Assembly (NCBI RefSeq): GCF_003583985.1
Contig: NZ_QXML01000001.1
Location: 868,001 to 932,000 of the forward strand
DNA length: 64,000 nt
Direction of reading: 5' to 3'
Source: Algoriphagus lacus
GTDB taxonomy: Bacteria > Bacteroidota > Bacteroidia > Cytophagales > Cyclobacteriaceae
The position numbers were made by a program, and so were the translations under genes. The notes beneath the pieces were generated by a model. The model was not told the origin of the DNA and did not search any database. It was given only the letters and a program-made list of their open reading frames with translations. Of this stretch, positions 59,953 through 64,000 are shown piece after piece (position 1 is the first letter of the stretch; every line of letters begins with the position of its first letter).

Positions 59953-60768
59953 ATGCCAGAAAATTTGCTCAAAGGAAAAGTTGGGATCATCACAGGTGCA
60001 CTGGATGAAAACTCAATTGCCTGGAAAACTGCCCTGAAGGTTAAAGAACAAGGTGGACGATTTGTCCTCACCAATGCCCCGATCGCGATGAGAATGGGTG
60101 CAATCAAGGAACTTGCGGAAGAATGCAAAACCATAGTCATCCCTGCAGACGCCACCGTGGTGGAGGACATCGAGAAGCTTTATGCCGAAGCCAAGGAGTT
60201 TTTGGGTGCAGACTTTGATTTTCTGTTGCATTCCATTGGGATGTCTCCGAATATCCGTAAAGGCCGCAGCTATGGAGATTTGAATTACGAATGGGCGATG
60301 AAATCCTACGACGTATCAGCGATCTCTTTCCACAAAATGATGCACGTGGCTGAGAAGATGGATATCATGAAAGAGTGGGGTTCCATTGTTGGGCTTTCCT
60401 ATATTGCTGCTCAGCGAGTTTATCCATTCTACACCGATATGGCGGACGCCAAAGCTTTGCTTGAAAGCATCGCGAGAGGGTACGGCTACCGATTCGGTAA
60501 ATTGAAAAAAGTAAGAGTTAACACCATTTCCCAGTCCCCGACCAAAACTACAGCAGGTACAGGCATCGGTGGATTTGACTCCTTCTATAATTTTGCAGAA
60601 GCGCTATCCCCACTTGGAAATGCTTCTGCGGAAGCATGTGCCGATTACATCGTGACCATGTTCTCTGATTTTACCAAAATGGTGACCATGCAGAACTTAT
60701 TCCACGATGGAGGGTATTCCTTCACGGGGATTTCTGAAGATATCATGGAAAAATTTAAAGACTTATAA
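59953..60768 (+). CDS. fabI: Enoyl-[acyl-carrier-protein] reductase (FabI)
   Basis: 271 residues. Last reduction step of fatty-acid elongation, NADH-dependent. An SDR fold: nucleotide loop GIITGALDENSIAWK at the start, LLHSIGMSPN near 93-102, and the catalytic Tyr-x6-Lys in FYTDMADAK. This is the enzyme class targeted by triclosan; no resistance claim is made. The sequence is longer than E. coli FabI (262). It has its own terminator. Confidence 0.95.
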   Translation: MPENLLKGKVGIITGALDENSIAWKTALKVKEQGGRFVLTNAPIAMRMGAIKELAEECKTIVIPADATVVEDIEKLYAEAKEFLGADFDFLLHSIGMSPNIRKGRSYGDLNYEWAMKSYDVSAISFHKMMHVAEKMDIMKEWGSIVGLSYIAAQRVYPFYTDMADAKALLESIARGYGYRFGKLKKVRVNTISQSPTKTTAGTGIGGFDSFYNFAEALSPLGNASAEACADYIVTMFSDFTKMVTMQNLFHDGGYSFTGISEDIMEKFKDL

Positions 60769-60786
60769 AGACCACCTTCCCAGCCC

Positions 60787-60819
60787 AAAAAGCCCGATTG
60801 ATTTCAATTGGGCTTTTTT
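60787..60819 (+). terminator. Terminator after fabI
   Basis: A 14-bp stem with one G-T pair, from AAAAAGCCCGATTG (60787-60800) to CAATTGGGCTTTTT (60805-60818), with loop ATTT. Confidence 0.9.
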
Positions 60820-60902
60820 ATTGGTCCAATCTCGTCCAAATCACATTTTTTTCTGACGCAATTTCTCCTAACTTATTGACCATAAAATAGCCACCAATCC
60901 AA

Positions 60903-62492
60903 ATGTTAAAACGAATTCTATTTTCGGCCGTACTGGTTTTCGCCACGGCCATACAGACATTCTCTCAGATTATGCCGGCCCCGGCGAGAGAAGAAGGTGA
61001 GGGGCCTTATACCAAATTGATTATCCGTGGAGTCACGCTGATCGATGGAACGGGCGCACCTCCTGTGGGTCCTGTGGACATTGTGGTTGAGAAAAACCGC
61101 ATCACCCAAATCCAAACCGTAGGCTACCCTGGACTTCCCATCAATGAGGAAAGACGTCCAAAAGCTGATGCAAACACCAAAGTGATGGATATGGAGGGAC
61201 ACTACCTCCTGCCAGGATTTATTGATAGTCATGGCCATATCGGTGGCACAGGACAGGGGACTCCTGCCGAATATGTCTATAAATTATGGATGGCACATGG
61301 CATCACCACCATCAAGGATCCTTCCGCCGGAAATGGAATTGATTGGGTTTTGGATCAGAAAAAGAAATCCTCTGCGAATGAAATAACTGCTCCGCGGATT
61401 TTCGCCTATACCTCTTTCGGCCAAGGAGCTACCACTCCCATCACAAACGCAGATCAAGCCAAAGCTTGGGTAAACGCCAACAAAGCCAAAGGTGCGGATG
61501 GAATTAAATTTTTTGGTGCGAAACCTGAAGTGATGGAAGCTGCCATTGCTGAGAATAAGCGGATCGGTCTTAGATCCATCATGCACCATCAACAACTGGA
61601 TGTGGCCCGATGGAATGTGCTCAACTCGGCCCGAGCAGGCTTGACCGCCATGGAACATTGGTATGGTTTGCCTGAAGCGCTTTTTGAGAATCGTACAATT
61701 CAGGATTTTCGTTTGGATTACAATTATCAAAATGAACAGCACCGATTTGCAGAGGCAGGTAAACTCTGGAAACAGGCTGCTGCTCCCTATTCAGAGCATT
61801 GGAATAAAGTGATGACCGAACTGCTTGAGTTGGATTTCACCTTAGATCCCACATTCAACATTTATGAAGCAAACCGCGATTTGATGCGGGCTAGAACTCA
61901 GGAATGGCATTCGGTCTACACGCTACCTTCCCTTTGGAAGTTTTATGCTCCAAGCCGTCAGTCTCACGGATCTTACTGGTTTGACTGGACCACTGAAGAA
62001 GAGGTTCAATGGAAAGAAAACTATCGGCTTTGGATGACATTCGTCAATGAGTACAAAAACCGTGGAGGACGCGTTACCACAGGTTCTGATTCAGGATTTA
62101 TCTACCAACTGTATGGATTTGCTTACATCCGCGAACTCGAGTTGTTGAGAGAAGCCGGATTTCATCCTTTGGAAGTGATCCGTTCTGCTACAATGTATGG
62201 GGCTGAGGCACTCGGTATGGATAAGGAAATCGGGACGGTCGAAGTAGGTAAACTCGCTGATTTTGTGATTGTGGAAGAAAACCCCCTTCAAAATCTTAAA
62301 GTCCTTTATGGTACAGGAACCATCCGAATCAATGAAAACAATGAGCCAATTCGAGTAGGAGGAGTGAAGTACACGGTGAAGGATGGAATTGTTTACGATG
62401 CCAAGCAACTCCTTCAGGATGTACGCACCATGGTAGATCAGCATAAGGCACGCGAAAATGCACGGATAACCCAGCCGGGATTGGATTGGTAA
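60903..62492 (+). CDS. Exported amidohydrolase
   Basis: 529 residues with a signal peptide (to about TFSQ). Amidohydrolase superfamily: the first metal pair is HGH in FIDSHGHIGG. A candidate bridging Lys is in GIKFFGAK, His residues are in IMHHQ and AMEHWYG, and the last Asp is in TGSDSGF. The ending has the typical ADFVIVEENPLQNL. It hydrolyses an unknown amide or ester in the periplasm. A single gene with a terminator on each side. Confidence 0.88.
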   Translation: MLKRILFSAVLVFATAIQTFSQIMPAPAREEGEGPYTKLIIRGVTLIDGTGAPPVGPVDIVVEKNRITQIQTVGYPGLPINEERRPKADANTKVMDMEGHYLLPGFIDSHGHIGGTGQGTPAEYVYKLWMAHGITTIKDPSAGNGIDWVLDQKKKSSANEITAPRIFAYTSFGQGATTPITNADQAKAWVNANKAKGADGIKFFGAKPEVMEAAIAENKRIGLRSIMHHQQLDVARWNVLNSARAGLTAMEHWYGLPEALFENRTIQDFRLDYNYQNEQHRFAEAGKLWKQAAAPYSEHWNKVMTELLELDFTLDPTFNIYEANRDLMRARTQEWHSVYTLPSLWKFYAPSRQSHGSYWFDWTTEEEVQWKENYRLWMTFVNEYKNRGGRVTTGSDSGFIYQLYGFAYIRELELLREAGFHPLEVIRSATMYGAEALGMDKEIGTVEVGKLADFVIVEENPLQNLKVLYGTGTIRINENNEPIRVGGVKYTVKDGIVYDAKQLLQDVRTMVDQHKARENARITQPGLDW

Positions 62493-62526
62493 TTACTTAG
62501 ATTGAAATTTTAAAAGATTAATTGAG

Positions 62527-62560
62527 AATGGGGGTGAGATTGACTCACTCCCATTTTTAA
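62527..62560 (+). terminator. Terminator after the amidohydrolase
   Basis: A 12-bp stem with one G-T pair, AATGGGGGTGAG (62527-62538) with CTCACTCCCATT (62544-62555), loop ATTGA, and a T-rich end. Confidence 0.88.
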
Positions 62561-62599
62561 TTTTTATATTCACTAGTCACCCATTAACCATTCATTTTT

Positions 62600-63400
62600 A
62601 TGCCCACTATTGAGGTCAACGGAATAAAGCTTTTCTATCAGGAAAAAGGAACTGGGAGAGAAACGATTGTTTTTTCCCATGGCTTACTATGGAGTCATTG
62701 GATGTTTCAGGCCCAGATAGATTTTCTTAGCAGGGACTATCGGGTCATCGCCTATGATCACCGAGGACAGGGACAAAGCGAGGTCAAAGGTCCTTTTGAT
62801 ATGGACACTGTGGCAGAAGATGCAGCTGCCTTGATTCAGAAGCTATGCAATGGGCCGGTTCATTTTGCAGGCCTTTCCATGGGTGGGTTTGTAGGAATCC
62901 GAATTGCTGCCCGTTACCCTCAGTTGGTCAAAAGCCTTATTCTGCTGGAGACTTCTGCAAATCCTGAACCCGTTGAAAACCTTCCCAAGTACAAGACGCT
63001 AAATGGCATTGTAAAATGGTTGGGGATTATTCCTCCGGTTGCCAACAAGGTCATGCACATCATGTTTGCCGAAAGTTGGTTGTCAGATCCTGCCAATTCC
63101 AGTCAGATGAAGTTTTGGAAGAAGGAACTTTCTTCCAACAAGAAAAGCATCACAGGTCCTGTAGAAGGAGTGATTTTCCGCAAGGGCGTTGAAGACGAAT
63201 TATCCAAAATAAGCTGTCCTACTCTGATTTTGGTCGGAGATGAGGACGTTGCCACCAAACCTGAGAAGGCAAAATACATTCAAATGGGAATTGCAGGAGC
63301 CAAGCTTCATATAATTGCAGGGGCAGGCCATAGTAGCTGTATAGAAAAGCCGGAGCTCGTCAATCAGTTGATCTCAGAATGGCTTGCGAGTAAAAGCTAA
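62600..63400 (+). CDS. Alpha/beta hydrolase
   Basis: 266 residues, no signal peptide. The oxyanion region is FSHGLLWSHWMF, the nucleophile Ser is in GLSMGGFVG (about 93-101), the acid is likely the Asp in LILVGDEDVAT and the His is in GAGHSSCIEKPE. It resembles the 3-oxoadipate enol-lactonase/haloperoxidase-like group, but the substrate is unknown. It shares a two-way terminator with the convergent GH16 gene. Confidence 0.9.
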   Translation: MPTIEVNGIKLFYQEKGTGRETIVFSHGLLWSHWMFQAQIDFLSRDYRVIAYDHRGQGQSEVKGPFDMDTVAEDAAALIQKLCNGPVHFAGLSMGGFVGIRIAARYPQLVKSLILLETSANPEPVENLPKYKTLNGIVKWLGIIPPVANKVMHIMFAESWLSDPANSSQMKFWKKELSSNKKSITGPVEGVIFRKGVEDELSKISCPTLILVGDEDVATKPEKAKYIQMGIAGAKLHIIAGAGHSSCIEKPELVNQLISEWLASKS

Positions 63401-63422
63401 AAAAGCCCCGAAGGGCTTTTTT
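63399..63422. terminator. Bidirectional terminator between the alpha/beta hydrolase and GH16 genes
   Basis: AAAAAAGCCC (63399-63408), loop CGAA, GGGCTTTTTT (63413-63422). T runs occur on both strands, so it can serve both convergent genes. It overlaps the end of the GH16 gene. Confidence 0.88.
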
Positions 63423-64000
63423 AGTTGTTTTGAAATACTCTGACGTAATCTACAATCATGTGTTGTGGAAAGGTGGAAGTCCCGTCGGGTGAACCCGGCC
63501 AGTTTCCGCCCACAGCGATATTGAAGATAAAAAAGAAGCTTCTTCTAAATTCATCCAATTGTGCCGGAGTGGTGTCAATTACATGGTATTGCTTATTGTC
63601 GATAAACCACCGGATTGAGGTAGCATCCCATACGATCGAATACACATGAAATTTATCCGAAAGGGTGCCTGAGGCCAGGGAATATTCCCCTCCAAATTGT
63701 GCATGCTTGCCGTCATGTTCCCAATGGACAGTTCCATGAACGGTTTTTTCACGACCATTGCCACCAATCATTTCCATGATGTCAATTTCACCACAGGCTG
63801 GCCAGCTCACTGTGTCAAAATTGGAACCAAGCATCCAAAGTGCTGGCCAGATTCCTTGGCCTTTAGGCAATACCGCTCGGATGTCCACCCTGCCGTATCT
63901 AAACTGTTGTTTTCCTTTGGTGATGATTCTTGACGAGGTGTACTCTTTACCGCTAAAAGATTCTTTTTTAGCAGTGATGACCAAGTGGCCATTTTGAATG
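63421..64000 (-). CDS. Glycoside hydrolase family 16 protein (N-terminus outside the window)
   Basis: At least 193 residues; the frame continues past the window edge (INGHL-like start, QNGHLVITAKKES). The family active site is EIDIMEMIG (two Glu and one Asp, the E-x-D-x-x-E motif). Surrounding motifs are GRVDIRAVLPKGQGIWPALWML and FFFIFNIAVGGNWPGSP. It is probably a laminarinase or other beta-glucanase. The end ...DYVRVFQNN is the usual end of the catalytic domain, with no attached module. Confidence 0.94.
   Translation of the reverse strand, partial: IQNGHLVITAKKESFSGKEYTSSRIITKGKQQFRYGRVDIRAVLPKGQGIWPALWMLGSNFDTVSWPACGEIDIMEMIGGNGREKTVHGTVHWEHDGKHAQFGGEYSLASGTLSDKFHVYSIVWDATSIRWFIDNKQYHVIDTTPAQLDEFRRSFFFIFNIAVGGNWPGSPDGTSTFPQHMIVDYVRVFQNN

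Overview
The window comes from a member of the Bacteroidota, most likely order Cytophagales and close to Algoriphagus/Cyclobacteriaceae. The genus is inferred, not proven. Evidence: several promoters match the Bacteroidota consensus TTTG-N19-TAnnTTTG; ribosomal genes lack obvious Shine-Dalgarno sequences; and there is a Bacteroidota-type omega subunit, a type IX secretion C-terminal sorting domain, a TonB-dependent receptor with STN and carboxypeptidase-like domains, and DUF4249, DUF3467 and DUF4835 proteins. All protein names rest on recognition of motifs and length; no database search was run.

Layout. 1-365 is the 3' end of a helical (HEAT-like) protein. 439-2089 is a tRNA-Tyr, tRNA-Gly, tRNA-Thr, tuf cluster. 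2141-13564 holds tRNA-Trp, secE, nusG, rplK, rplA, rplJ, rplL, rpoB and rpoC, with a terminator-like hairpin between rplL and rpoB. A small DUF3467 gene follows. 13967-17456 is the str unit (rpsL, rpsG, fusA) with rpsJ at its end, closed by a terminator. A new promoter at 17552 starts a nearly unbroken run of S10, spc and alpha genes from rplC to rplQ (17645-31920), including secY, map, infA, rpmJ, rpoA and the short rpmD and rpmJ. An internal promoter-like element precedes rpsH.

31943-37297 holds single-function metabolic and envelope genes: carA, eno, a DivIC/FtsB-like septum protein, a small outer-membrane barrel, and the cysteine pair serine acetyltransferase and cysM. A 34-bp perfect palindrome (37329-37362) lies between cysM and a Tat-exported sugar-isomerase-like protein on the minus strand. 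38388-44631 is a four-gene envelope cassette: an unknown secreted protein, a TonB receptor, a DUF4249 lipoprotein and a macroglobulin-like protein. It meets a minus-strand pair head-on at shared stop codons: an MscS channel and a large membrane-anchored DUF3352-like protein with a propeller-like C-terminus.

49170-52090 (minus) carries mdh and the pair tilS plus a lone cyclic-nucleotide-binding domain protein. 52216-60768 (plus) carries an OstA-like protein, a T9SS-sorted protein, bamD, rpoZ, coaBC, a DUF4835 protein, recN and fabI. The end holds an exported amidohydrolase, an alpha/beta hydrolase and a GH16 glucanase cut by the window edge.

Most of the window is core genome, and I see no defence island, prophage, integrase, CRISPR array or insertion sequence. 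No stretch longer than about 250 bases lacks a gene. The most interesting points are the four-gene TonB/DUF4249 cassette, the loss of the expected catalytic cysteine in CoaBC, the palindrome, the propeller-like protein beside MscS, and the recurrent TAATCATG stop-start junctions in the ribosomal operons.
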